A DNA stretch of 47,700 nucleotides from Photorhabdus khanii NC19 (GCF_000517265.1 NZ_AYSJ01000004.1:212389-260088), one strand, 5' to 3'. Positions 1 through 7,750 are shown, counted from the first letter of the stretch. Notes: generated by a model from the sequence alone, not told the origin. Numbers and translations are program-made.

Positions 1-394
1 ACGGCAGCCATTCAGGGACTGGCAGGGGGTAATATTGGTCAGGCACTGGCGGGCGGGGCTTCACCGTATCTGGCCGGGGTGATTAAAGACTTGACCACCG
101 ACCCACAAACCGGAAGAGTGGATATTGCCACCAATACGCTAGCCCATGCGATTCTGGGAGCCGTAGTTGCGGAAGCCAGTGGCAACAATGCACTGGCCGG
201 GGCAGCAGGTGCCGCTTCCGGTGAACTGGCGGCTCAGGCACTGGTTAAGCACTTTCATGGAGAAAATGTTAAAGTCAGTGAATTAAGTGAAGAGGAGAAG
301 CAGACTATCAGCACCCTCTCCACTCTGGCTGCCGGGCTGGCAGGCGGGATTGCGGGTGACTCCACCGGCAGTGCCGTTACTGGTGCCCAAGCTG
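1..394 (+). repeat. Pre-toxin repeat copy A
   Basis: First of three near-identical direct repeats encoding the CDI pre-toxin region (the others are at 2098-2560 and 4927-5320). The copies differ by scattered single bases, for example gatattgcc versus gatgttgct/gatgttgcc just after the GRVD codons. Homology this strong permits recombination that swaps toxin tips. Confidence 0.85.
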
Positions 395-408
395 GAAGAA
401 TGCGGTAG
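1..408 (+). pseudogene. CdiA/FhaB pre-toxin segment, cassette 1 (5' end outside window, frameshifted)
   Basis: The frame is open from the first base and encodes the Ala/Gly-rich region that precedes the VENN motif in contact-dependent inhibition proteins (core 'NALAGAAGAASGELAAQAL', then 'LSEEEKQTISTLSTLAAGLAGG'). The same segment recurs at about 2098-2560 and 4927-5320. The frame stops at 408 because one G is missing near 391-396: this copy reads gctggaagaat where cassette 2 reads gctgggaagaat. Adding the base back joins this frame to the one at 423-1493 and restores AGKNAVENNS. Whether this is the end of the main cdiA gene or an orphan cassette cannot be seen, because the 5' part lies outside the window. 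Confidence 0.75.
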
Positions 409-422
409 AAAATAACTCGCTG

Positions 423-1493
423 GTGGGAGATAAAGCCAGAGAGTCGGTGAAAGAAAGTACGGAATACTGGAAGTCGCAAGTCAGGGACAAAATGGGGGAA
501 AACCTTGCATCTCAGCTCACCAACGGCGTCTTAAACGCAGTCAGTGAAGCGGGTGATTTTGTTATGGCCGGAGGGGATACGGTACTTGATGCAGCCATGG
601 CCTTAACGAGCTGCGCAACAGGAGACAGCTACTGTAATCAGGCTATAAGTGATCTAAACAAGAAAGATCAGGCGGCAGGAAAAGCTCTGAGCTCACTGGT
701 AAATGGTGAAACATGGAACGCTATCAAGGATACGGCCACTAAAGCTTCGCAGGGGGATCAGGTAGCGCTGGAGAATCTGGCAGGGGTGCTAACGAGTGTG
801 GTTGTCCCTGCAAAAGGCTTGCCTACCGGAGGGAAAACAGGGGCAATATTTGAACAGAATATAGCAAAAGGAACAACAGGCCAGGCAGAGAAATCACCTG
901 CTGTTAACAAAGGTGACAACTGGAGTGCAGGCGAAGGACAATATAGTCCGAAAAATCAGGGAACGGTCACAGATGTTAAACATCTAAGTAGTAAATTTGA
1001 TGGGAATTCGTTGCCTTATGCTGAGAAAGAACTAAAAACTTCATCATCAAATGCAACTAGTGCATTAGCAACTAAAGCGCAGCAAGATTTAATAAATGAA
1101 ATTCACAATTTTCCTTCTAAAACTAAAGCAACAGACATCTCTACAATGATTGGAGCTTATGACCCATTAACAGGAAAAACAGCAGTAGGCTCAAGCAATA
1201 AAAAGATAACCAGAGATACTTTACATCCGACGACAGTAGAATATGTAGAGAAGCAGTTAGGGGTAAAAATAGGTGAATTTACTAATTTCTGTAAAAATAA
1301 AGCCGGAGCTTGTGCTGAGGTTTCAGCAGCTGATCAGTTAGTGCGGCAAGGAGTAGAACCATCAAGAATTAAGTTTACTCAGGCTCTTAGACCTAGAGAT
1401 GTATGGCGAAAAAAAGATATACCATCTAAGGCAAAAGTTCCTACTTGTGAAAATTGTGGAGTAGTTTGGAAAGACGGGGTAATTGACAAATGA
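423..1493 (+). CDS. CdiA-CT toxin tip, YwqJ-like deaminase domain (cut off from its pre-toxin region by a frameshift)
   Basis: This is the C-terminal toxin part of cassette 1. The reading frame already encodes VENN at 405-416, and the GTG at 423 is only the first formal start, so the protein probably lacks a delivery domain as it stands. The last ~90 residues contain LHP, then C297-A-E, then C342-E-N-C345. This is the zinc-binding C-x-E plus C-x-x-C pattern of cytidine-deaminase-fold toxins, in the YwqJ arrangement. If active, it would deaminate nucleic-acid bases in a target cell. Base composition becomes clearly AT-rich from about 960, where the variable tip begins. The stop overlaps the next gene's ATG by 4 bp, as in a toxin-immunity pair. 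The deaminase call is fairly secure; activity is not shown. Confidence 0.75.
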   Translation: MGDKARESVKESTEYWKSQVRDKMGENLASQLTNGVLNAVSEAGDFVMAGGDTVLDAAMALTSCATGDSYCNQAISDLNKKDQAAGKALSSLVNGETWNAIKDTATKASQGDQVALENLAGVLTSVVVPAKGLPTGGKTGAIFEQNIAKGTTGQAEKSPAVNKGDNWSAGEGQYSPKNQGTVTDVKHLSSKFDGNSLPYAEKELKTSSSNATSALATKAQQDLINEIHNFPSKTKATDISTMIGAYDPLTGKTAVGSSNKKITRDTLHPTTVEYVEKQLGVKIGEFTNFCKNKAGACAEVSAADQLVRQGVEPSRIKFTQALRPRDVWRKKDIPSKAKVPTCENCGVVWKDGVIDK

Positions 1494-2095
1494 ATACATT
1501 AAATACTGATTGGGAACCTGGGTTTGGTTCTGTTTTTACATGGTTTGCTATGGATAAGAAAGGTAAGATAGCGGTAATGATAAACAATGGGTTTGGTGAT
1601 TTACCTAAGGTATTATTATCTATACATGATGCAGACGAGTTATTAGAGCACCTTAATGAGTATATGTGGGAAGAATCTAGTGTGTTCGTAAATTACCCTG
1701 TAGATAAACAAGGTAATACTATTTTAGATATGTATTCTGCATATCAATACAACTGTTTTTCTTCCAGAAATGAAGTAGAAAAATATATACAAGACGATTT
1801 CATTGAGTCAGGTAATTATAGTGATACTAATTTATCTATCAATAAAGGATTTCATATATACCAAGCTATAGAAGGTAGTAATCCAGGCCAAGATTATCCT
1901 GTAGGTTATGATGGAGAAACCAAAATGGGGGACTATTTTAGGTATCTGATGCCAACAGTTTACGCTTCAATAGACGACTTCCCTAGTGAGCTACGAAGAG
2001 GGATTGCTGTATCTGATACTATCGATTTTACGGTTGATCGTGTATTAGATAATGATCTTATCAACATCTATTTCCCGAAAATGTACTCAGAATAA
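1490..2095 (+). CDS. Probable immunity protein of cassette 1
   Basis: A 201-aa acidic protein with no signal peptide or membrane segment, so cytosolic. I do not recognise the family. It is called an immunity protein from context: its ATG overlaps the stop of the deaminase toxin by 4 bp, it is much more AT-rich than the pre-toxin DNA, and a new copy of the pre-toxin repeat begins within a few bases of its stop. It is Trp/Tyr/Asp-rich, as many immunity proteins are. It appears intact although its toxin is frameshifted, as expected if it still protects against sibling cells carrying the intact toxin. Confidence 0.6.
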   Translation: MNTLNTDWEPGFGSVFTWFAMDKKGKIAVMINNGFGDLPKVLLSIHDADELLEHLNEYMWEESSVFVNYPVDKQGNTILDMYSAYQYNCFSSRNEVEKYIQDDFIESGNYSDTNLSINKGFHIYQAIEGSNPGQDYPVGYDGETKMGDYFRYLMPTVYASIDDFPSELRRGIAVSDTIDFTVDRVLDNDLINIYFPKMYSE

Positions 2096-2097
2096 AT

Positions 2098-2560
2098 AAT
2101 GACTCAGGCTTTGGTACCGGCGGTAAATACCAGACTGCCTTACAGGCCGCGACGGCAGCCATTCAGGGACTGGCAGGGGGTAATATTGGTCAGGCACTGG
2201 CGGGCGGGGCTTCACCGTATCTGGCCGGGGTGATTAAAGACTTGACCACCGACCCACAAACCGGAAGAGTGGATGTTGCTACCAATACGCTAGCCCATGC
2301 AATTCTGGGAGCCGTAGTTGCGGAAGCCAGTGGCAACAATGCACTGGCCGGGGCAGCAGGTGCGGCTTCCGGTGAACTGGCGGCTCAGGCACTGGTTAAG
2401 CACTTTCATGGAGAAAATGTTAAAGTCAGTGAATTAAGTGAAGAGGAGAAGCAGACTATCAGCACCCTCTCCACTCTGGCTGCCGGGCTGGCAGGCGGGA
2501 TTGCGGGTGACTCCACCGGCAGTGCCGTTACTGGTGCCCAAGCTGGGAAGAATGCGATTG
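2098..2560 (+). repeat. Pre-toxin repeat copy B
   Basis: Homology to copy C begins at the codons for NDSGFGTGGKYQTAL, immediately after the stop of the cassette 1 immunity gene, and runs through the IENN motif (AGKNAIENNFLS). The sharp junction at the immunity stop is the mark of an orphan cdiA-CT/cdiI cassette appended downstream of another. Confidence 0.85.
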
Positions 2561-3507
2561 AGAATAACTTTTTGAGCGCTGACCAAATCGATGATTTTGC
2601 GGCCAGAGCCAAAGGGTGCGAGGCGCGTGGCGACTGCAATCAGATCGTGAAAGAAATGGAAGATTTGAGTCTGACGCAACGCAATGAGTTGATTGTGACC
2701 TGTGCTTCCGATCCTGCGGCTTGTAAAGAAAAATACGGTGAACTCCCCGCCAACAGTATGTTAGTACGTCAGGCGATTGATAAGGCACTGGGTGAAGATA
2801 TTCCATGGAGCATGAAGAATGATCTGTCTGTTTTGCTGATGCAGCAAATGGATGAATTAGGGATTGTGACCAGTACGGAGTTTGCGCAGAAACTTGAAAA
2901 GCAGTACAGTCTGGATAAGCAGCGTGCGGAAATTTTGGCGGGTGCCGCATTAGGGGCTGTAACCGGTGGAATGAGCAACAGAGGGGGTAAGTCTGGTGCC
3001 GTCACCGAAGGAAAGAATGTTGTTATCGTAGACTCAGGTAAGAAGAGGGCTTGGAATAAGACGCTGAATAAACCTGAGCCGAATACGGTCTATCATGTTG
3101 ATGGAAATAAAACATTCCAGACCGATTCACTTGGTCGCACTAGCCTTGCTGAAGGATCTCTGTCTTTGTCCAAGAATGATCGTAATACTTATCAACAGTG
3201 TAAAGCCGGTAAATGTGGTAATCCAGGAGATGAAGGTGGTCACTTAATCGCCAGTGTATTTAATGGGCCTGGTGAAAAATTAAACCTTGTGCCAATGGAT
3301 GGAAACCTGAATAAAGGTGCTTGGAAACAAATGGAAAATACTTGGGCTAGTGCTTTGAAGGAAGGTAAGCAAGTTAATGTTAAAGTTGAACCTGTTTATA
3401 AAGGTAATAACGTACGTCCCGAAAGTTTTAGCGTAACGTATTCCATTGATGGAGGTAGGCCAATAGTGAAAGATATTAGCAATATACCTGGAGGCGGGAA
3501 GAAATGA
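2230..3507 (+). CDS. Orphan CdiA-CT toxin, DNA/RNA non-specific endonuclease domain
   Basis: The 425-aa frame starts at GTG 2230, but in-frame homology to the pre-toxin region reaches back to about 2098, so this start is formal. Order: pre-toxin region (1 to ~107), an IENN version of VENN, a Cys-containing linker (~115-235), then the toxin tip. The tip carries GGH338LIA, 'NLVPM' and N359, the pattern of the His-Me-finger DNA/RNA non-specific endonucleases (Endonuclea_NS_2 type), which would degrade nucleic acids of a target cell. Unlike cassettes 1 and 3, the frame is unbroken from repeat to stop. It lacks the TPS and haemagglutinin regions needed for export, so it is a silent donor cassette unless recombined onto a full cdiA. 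Its stop overlaps the immunity ATG by 4 bp. Confidence 0.8.
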   Translation: MIKDLTTDPQTGRVDVATNTLAHAILGAVVAEASGNNALAGAAGAASGELAAQALVKHFHGENVKVSELSEEEKQTISTLSTLAAGLAGGIAGDSTGSAVTGAQAGKNAIENNFLSADQIDDFAARAKGCEARGDCNQIVKEMEDLSLTQRNELIVTCASDPAACKEKYGELPANSMLVRQAIDKALGEDIPWSMKNDLSVLLMQQMDELGIVTSTEFAQKLEKQYSLDKQRAEILAGAALGAVTGGMSNRGGKSGAVTEGKNVVIVDSGKKRAWNKTLNKPEPNTVYHVDGNKTFQTDSLGRTSLAEGSLSLSKNDRNTYQQCKAGKCGNPGDEGGHLIASVFNGPGEKLNLVPMDGNLNKGAWKQMENTWASALKEGKQVNVKVEPVYKGNNVRPESFSVTYSIDGGRPIVKDISNIPGGGKK

Positions 3508-3836
3508 AGGAATTAGATACTCTTCATAATAAAATTGGTCAATTGCTTGTTGATGCTGGCCCAGAGGATGCACGGGAAATAATTGTGTGTGCTAGGTTAT
3601 CTCCAGAAGGTGATACTTGCGAATATGAATATGATTATACAGATAACAAAGGGCATCAAGACTGGTTTGTCCCTGATAAAAACGCTAGCTATGATCTTAG
3701 ATTATTATTAGTAGAATTGAGGAAATACTACATAGAAAACCATCTCACTAATGGGCTTCCGGCATGGAATGGTTGTTTAGTTAAAGTGGATCTTGAAAAG
3801 ATGAAGATCAATATAGAATTTAAATACGAAGACTAA
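3504..3836 (+). CDS. Immunity protein of cassette 2, YezG-like
   Basis: A 110-aa acidic cytosolic protein beginning four bases before the end of the endonuclease toxin gene. The N-terminal 'LHNKIGQLLVDAGPEDAREI' followed by a tract rich in Tyr and acidic residues resembles the YezG (DUF600) immunity family, which neutralises nuclease toxins of LXG and CDI type. The family call is from pattern memory and is moderate; the immunity role is well supported by overlap and position. A strong hairpin terminator follows directly, closing the cassette. Confidence 0.65.
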   Translation: MKELDTLHNKIGQLLVDAGPEDAREIIVCARLSPEGDTCEYEYDYTDNKGHQDWFVPDKNASYDLRLLLVELRKYYIENHLTNGLPAWNGCLVKVDLEKMKINIEFKYED

Positions 3837-3846
3837 CCAGAAAGAG

Positions 3847-3872
3847 ATCCCAGCCGAGGTGCTGGGATTTTT
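3847..3872 (+). terminator. Rho-independent terminator of cassette 2
   Basis: Perfect 8-bp stem (atcccagc / gctgggat) with a 6-nt loop, followed by a T-run. It lies 10 bp after the immunity stop. Confidence 0.85.
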
Positions 3873-3882
3873 CCTTTAGTCG

Positions 3883-4086
3883 TCAACTGTTCTCAACAAG
3901 CCGGATAATCAACAGCCCGTGCTCAATGCTGACCTGCACCGGCTGCCCGGTCATAAAGCCCGCCTCTTCCAGCCAGTTGCCCTTAAGATGCAAACTGGGG
4001 TGCTGGCTGTAATAGCGGGTCATGCCAGTGTGGCGGTTGGTGTGACATCGGCTGATATAGCCGATTTTATGTAATATTCCGGTCAT
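3883..4086 (-). CDS. symE: SymE-family toxin
   Basis: A 67-aa protein with the SymE core: 'RYYSQHPSLHLKGNWLEEAG', then F-x-T-G-Q-P-V-x-V and a final 'GLLIIRL', the swapped-hairpin AbrB-like fold of the SOS-induced type I toxin SymE. It is shorter than E. coli SymE (113 aa), lacking its C-terminal tail. AAGGTGAG is a good ribosome site just before the ATG. SymE proteins are linked to RNA degradation and nucleoid binding. No LexA box or SymR antisense promoter could be established. The gene faces away from the IS66 remnant. A second, decayed symE lies at 6777-6935. Confidence 0.75.
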   Translation of the reverse strand: MTGILHKIGYISRCHTNRHTGMTRYYSQHPSLHLKGNWLEEAGFMTGQPVQVSIEHGLLIIRLVENS

Positions 4087-4154
4087 CTCACCTTGTCCTT
4101 CCCCTCCGATCCATGCACGCTACCGTTTCCTTTCTTTATTTGGAGACTGACACC

Positions 4155-4457
4155 ATGAGCCGTAGCCGATATACCCCGGAGCAAAAACAACACCATGTGA
4201 CCCAATGGCGGCACAGTGGCCTGACCCGAAAACAGTATTGTGAACAGCATCAGCTGAGTTTTTCCTCTTTCCGCGACTGGATTGCCGACAGTCACAAAAT
4301 GCGCCAACCTCTCAGCCAGACACGGCCCGCCATCTTGCCGGTTTTACTCCAGCCTGACGACACGCACACCGTCACCCTGCCTACCCCAGACGGTTATGCC
4401 GTCGCCTGTCCATTGACGCTGTTGCCTGACGTGATGCGGGTACTGGCCCGATGCTGA
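4155..4457 (+). mobile_element. IS66-family TnpA-like protein
   Basis: The 100-aa frame from ATG 4155 has TTGGAG as ribosome site; an in-frame GTG/TTG extension to 4113 is less likely. The N-terminus 'SRYTPEQKQHHVTQWRHSGL' followed by RKQYCEQHQLSFSSFRDW is the helix-turn-helix start of IS66 TnpA accessory proteins, and the C-terminus contains the usual stretch ending in MRVLARC. It overlaps tnpB by 7 bp, the normal IS66 arrangement. No tnpC remains and the terminal inverted repeats could not be placed, so the element is dead. Confidence 0.8.
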
Positions 4458-4657
4458 AACCGCAACAGCTCTTTCTGGTGCGAGAGCCCGTCGACATGCG
4501 CCGGGGCATTGATGCCTTGACCCAACACCTTGAGGGACTGAATTTGCGCTGGCAGGAAGAAGCCGCTTTTGTTTTCTGCAACAAGGCCCGCTCCCGTCTC
4601 AAGGTTTTACCCGGCGGGATATTCGGACCGCTCTGCACTGGGGCGATACGCAACTGA
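4451..4657 (+). pseudogene. IS66 tnpB, 3'-truncated
   Basis: The first ~55 residues match IS66 Orf2/TnpB: 'LFLVREPVDMRRGIDALTQH', then FVFCNKARSRLKVL. A full TnpB is about 115 aa and continues with a WDR-G-W-L tract. Here homology ends near 4612 and the frame stops at 4657 in unrelated sequence, where the DNA joins the third CDI cassette. The other half of the element is absent from the window, which points to deletion or recombination across the IS. Confidence 0.8.
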
Positions 4658-5369
4658 AAGTGCATCTGAGAAGGCCATGCCCAAAGCACCACTCATGCGG
4701 CAGTCAGTGATGGCACGATTGCTATCCGAAATAAGCACAAACAACAGTGATATTGCCGGTACTGAAGGGTCTATTATCGCCACCAAAGCTGCTAACGCGA
4801 AAATGGCGAATATCAGTGAGCAGGACAAAGCGGACGCCAGAGCGAAACTGGCGAAAACCAGCACTTTCCCCCCAACTGAGGATGACATTAAAAACCAAAT
4901 TTACAACACGGCTTACAATCAGGCATTGAATGATTCGGGCTTCGGCACCGGGGGTAAATACCAGACCGCTTTACAGGCCGCAACGGCAGCCATTCAGGGA
5001 CTGGCAGGGGGTAATATTGGTCAGGCACTGGCGGGCGGGGCTTCACCGTATCTGGCCGGGGTGATTAAAGACTTGACCACCGACCCACAAACCGGAAGAG
5101 TGGATGTTGCCACCAATACGCTAGCCCATGCGATTCTGGGAGCCGTAGTTGCGGAAGCCAGTGGCAACAATGCACTGGCCGGGGCAGCAGGTGCCGCTTC
5201 CGGTGAACTGGCGGCTCAGGCACTGGTTAAGCACTTTCATGGAGAAAATGTTAAAGTCAGTGAATTAAGTGAAGAGGAGAAGCAGACTATCAGCACCCTC
5301 TCCACTCTGGCTGCCAGGCTAGCCGGTCACCGGAAAAGGGACAACAGGTTCAACAATACTGAATGCTAG
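4569..5369 (+). pseudogene. CdiA pre-toxin segment, cassette 3, fused to IS66 debris
   Basis: The 266-aa frame starts inside tnpB. From about residue 37 it becomes genuine CdiA: 'MRQSVMARLLSEISTNNSD', the TKA-rich tract, the SGFGTGGKYQ motif and the pre-toxin repeat. It therefore retains ~80 more upstream residues than cassette 2. Homology to the other two copies ends at about 5320 (LAARLAG instead of LAAGLAGG), so the VENN motif is lost. The frame then stops at 5367-5369, while the toxin continues in another frame. The 5' end was removed by the IS66 junction near 4612-4680. Confidence 0.75.
4927..5320 (+). repeat. Pre-toxin repeat copy C
   Basis: Third copy of the pre-toxin repeat, colinear with copies A and B from the NDSGFGTGG codons to the LSTLAA codons, where homology breaks off. 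Confidence 0.85.
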
Positions 5370-5758
5370 TGAAGTTCGTTTATCCCAGAACAGTGTTTCA
5401 TATAATAAAGTTGATCGTACAACAGGTGAAAAATATACCTACGATGATAGTAAACAGTATGAAAACGAATGGTTGGAAAGGAGAGCCTATTGATGTTGTT
5501 AAAATGCCTGATGGAAAAATAACAAGCATGGACAATACTCGTATTAGTGCGGCCAGAGAGGCTGGTATTGAGGTAAAAGCTACAGTACGTAGTTTTGATG
5601 AACCTCTAACTCCAGAAATGCAAAAGGCTAGAAATTGGGAACAATATCAAACATGGGGAGAAGCTATCCAAGGTAGGATTAATAATCAGTCTGGTAAATT
5701 TAGCGAATTAAATCCTTATGGCGCTGAACAATCACCTAAAATTAGAGGTAAGAAATAA
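5332..5758 (+). pseudogene. ParB-like CdiA-CT toxin tip, cassette 3 (two frameshifts)
   Basis: Three frames must be joined. After the pre-toxin frame ends, the next frame gives 'GKGTTGSTILNASEVRLSQN' and on to GEKYTYDD. Near 5447-5452 the sequence needs two more bases (tacgatgatagtaaac where DD-I-V-N would need gatgatatagtaaac). The last frame then gives VNSMKTNGWKGEPI and 'VVKMPDGKITSMDNTRISAA' followed by REAGI. This resembles the ParB N-terminal fold, in which a hydrophobic strand, a DG turn and a D-x-x-R helix are followed by AG; ParB-like domains occur as polymorphic toxin tips. The stop overlaps the immunity start by 1 bp. As written, no functional toxin can be made. Confidence 0.65.
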
Positions 5759-6183
5759 TGCCTGAGATATATTTATATGATAGTCCAATATTACCTGTGG
5801 GGTTTAAGTTTCCAAAGAAATACATTCTATTGGCAACACAAAACTCCATCATTAATATAGAACCGTGGACTTTCCTTTATGGTGATATGGCTACATCCTT
5901 AAGCTATTATGGAGCCATGCTGAACAAATATAAAGATAAGACATTAATCCCATTTGCAATAGCCAGTGATCCGTCAGGGTTATATAACGATGGATATGTA
6001 GTTTTAGCCTGCTTTGATGGTGATGATATTAGTGGGGATCCTAAAGTTTATTTTCATGATTACGGTTGTAGATCTCAGGATATAAACTGGGATCAACGGT
6101 ATAACTTAGAAAATTTTTCTGCATGGTTTAACTTAGCAGAAGAAGAATCAGCCCGTTACAAAGCAGAACAAGCTGATGAATAG
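5758..6183 (+). CDS. Probable immunity protein of cassette 3 (SUKH-like)
   Basis: A 141-aa acidic cytosolic protein whose ATG shares one base with the toxin stop. The middle contains 'PFAIASDPSGLYNDGYVVLA' then CFDGDD and KVYFHDYG, ending with a helix around FSAWFNLAEEE. The pattern of an acidic strand, 'G-x-V-Y-F-x-D' and a C-terminal helix resembles SMI1/KNR4 (SUKH) immunity proteins, but the match is loose. It is intact although its toxin is broken, like the immunity gene of cassette 1. Confidence 0.55.
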   Translation: MPEIYLYDSPILPVGFKFPKKYILLATQNSIINIEPWTFLYGDMATSLSYYGAMLNKYKDKTLIPFAIASDPSGLYNDGYVVLACFDGDDISGDPKVYFHDYGCRSQDINWDQRYNLENFSAWFNLAEEESARYKAEQADE

Positions 6184-6189
6184 TAGTGT

Positions 6190-6732
6190 TTAATCACAAA
6201 TAAACTGAAAAGGTACTGTTTTAGCTAGCCAAACTCCATTATCAGCCTGATAAAATTTAAAGCCCTGCTCGTACATCGACAGGGCTTTAATCTTTAATAC
6301 TATTGGATTACCGTGGCGTTGCCCAACAGCTACGGCTGTAGCCTCATTGCTTGATAAATGTACATATTGGCGTGAGCCGGCCATTAATCCCTGCTCACGA
6401 ATAGAATCAATAAAACGAGTTGCTGTCCCATGGTATAAAAGCTCAGGAGGGATCTGTTGCTTATAGTTAATATCAACCTGCTGTAATGAATGCCCTTGAA
6501 CAGCTCGAATGCGTAAACCATCTTCAGAAATCGCAAATCGCTTTTTATCACTTCTTTCAACAACAGATTTTATAAGTGACAGACCTAGTTGTTTTCCTTC
6601 TTTCTCTGCACAAACAATCAAAGTGTTAATATCTGCCCATCCTTCATTATCCAGAGTCAGACCAATAACTTCAGGTTGGTGGCGTAAAACATAGCTTAGA
6701 AATTTACTGACTTCTACGTATTGTTTACTCAT
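6190..6732 (-). CDS. kptA: RNA 2'-phosphotransferase, Tpt1/KptA family
   Basis: This 180-aa protein has the full KptA layout: N-terminal winged-helix part with 'LSYVLRHQPE', GLTLDNEGWADINTL, VQGHS, then the ADP-ribosyltransferase half with LLYHGTA and YVHLSS, ending in VWLAKTVPFQFI. The yeast homologue removes the 2'-phosphate left by tRNA splicing using NAD+. Bacterial substrates are not settled; ADP-ribosylated RNA chemistry is a proposed role. The ATG at 6732 follows a short AT-rich leader. It is transcribed towards the toxin cassettes and does not belong to their transcript. No residue loss is evident. Confidence 0.92.
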   Translation of the reverse strand: MSKQYVEVSKFLSYVLRHQPEVIGLTLDNEGWADINTLIVCAEKEGKQLGLSLIKSVVERSDKKRFAISEDGLRIRAVQGHSLQQVDINYKQQIPPELLYHGTATRFIDSIREQGLMAGSRQYVHLSSNEATAVAVGQRHGNPIVLKIKALSMYEQGFKFYQADNGVWLAKTVPFQFICD

Positions 6733-6776
6733 ATTAGTCTCAAAAAGACCCCGTCTTATATACCGAGGCGATTATT

Positions 6777-6935
6777 TTACATTGCTATCTTACTGATAAT
6801 CAACCAGCCTTTTTCCGTAGTAATGATGACGGATTGCCCGGCCCGGTGATGAATCCTAATTCTTCCAACCAGCGCCCCTTAACGGTGATCTTCGGGTACA
6901 AGTTGGGCCTGTCCCGGTTAAGGACTGCGGTAGGA
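6777..6935 (-). pseudogene. Decayed symE
   Basis: On the - strand the DNA encodes 'RPNLYPKITVKGRWLEELGF' then ITG, the SymE core, and after a frame change in a G/C-rich stretch near 6835-6846 it continues as 'GQSVIITTEKGWLIISKIAM' and a stop at 6777. An in-frame stop also lies upstream of the core, so no start can be assigned. It is more like full SymE proteins than the intact gene at 3883-4086, so the two are probably separate acquisitions rather than a recent duplication. Confidence 0.65.
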
Positions 6936-6962
6936 ATAGCCGTTACCGGCTACCTGTTTATT

Positions 6963-7307
6963 CCTTTTAGCGCCTGCCTTTTATTAAGTTTAATCATCAT
7001 CGGATATCGTTTTTTACGTTTAACTAACGTTAATCATACCCACTTTTTATCTTTACTGATGTTGTTTTTTCGGATAATTAGCCGCTTTTTCAGGGCTTAA
7101 ATCCTGCCAGATTAACCGTTTTATCCCTTTTTTATTGCGTTATTTTATGGTTTTCTTCGTAAAATAACCGGCGAGAAAGCACTTTAATACTCATCTATTC
7201 AGGTAATATTCTTTTACATGCGGATTTCTTTTCAACTCGCTATTAATGGTTTATGATCTTCGATTAAATAAAATTAATTCTCCTTTTGAAAAATTGTATT
7301 TATCTGA
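6963..7307. repeat. AT-rich direct repeat, copy 1
   Basis: Begins ccttttagcgcctgcctttt and runs through 'ccagattaaccgttttatcc', 'cttcgtaaaataac' and 'ctattaatggttt'. Copy 2 lies 428 bp downstream in the same orientation, with many substitutions and small indels. No credible ORF, tRNA or inverted termini were found in it. Confidence 0.8.
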
Positions 7308-7390
7308 TGGGCAGGCTTTAAGCTATTATTAAAAGTCATTTTTTAACTTATGGTTTTAATCGGTATAAAGCTTTAACCGTTGCTTTTACC

Positions 7391-7750
7391 CCTTTTAGCG
7401 CCTGCTTTTTGTTAAGTTTAACCATCATCGGATATCGTGTTTTACATTTAACGAACGCTAATTATACCTGTTTTTATCTTTACTGACTCTGTTTTTCGAT
7501 TTTTCTATCTTTTCGGATAATCACCCCCTTTTTCAAAGCTTAAACCCTACCAGATTAACCGTTTTATCCCTTTTTATTGCATTATTTTTATGATTTTCTT
7601 CGTAAAATAACTGGCGATAAAACGCTTAAACACCCATCTGTTAGGATAATATTTTTTTACGTGTGGATTTTATTCAACTCTCTATTAATGGTTAATGATT
7701 TCCAATTAAATACAATTAACTCTCATTATGAAAAGTTGCATTTATTGAGT
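7391..7750. repeat. AT-rich direct repeat, copy 2
   Basis: Diverged direct copy of 6963-7307, colinear over its whole length. The rest of the 6936-8041 intergenic stretch is AT-rich with no gene I can support; its last 150 bp is the cbs promoter region. Confidence 0.8.

Noticed and set aside
6834-7100. 88-codon + strand ORF with hydrophobic stretch
   Set aside because: Overlaps the decayed symE on the other strand and the first noncoding repeat copy; the second repeat copy does not keep the frame open.
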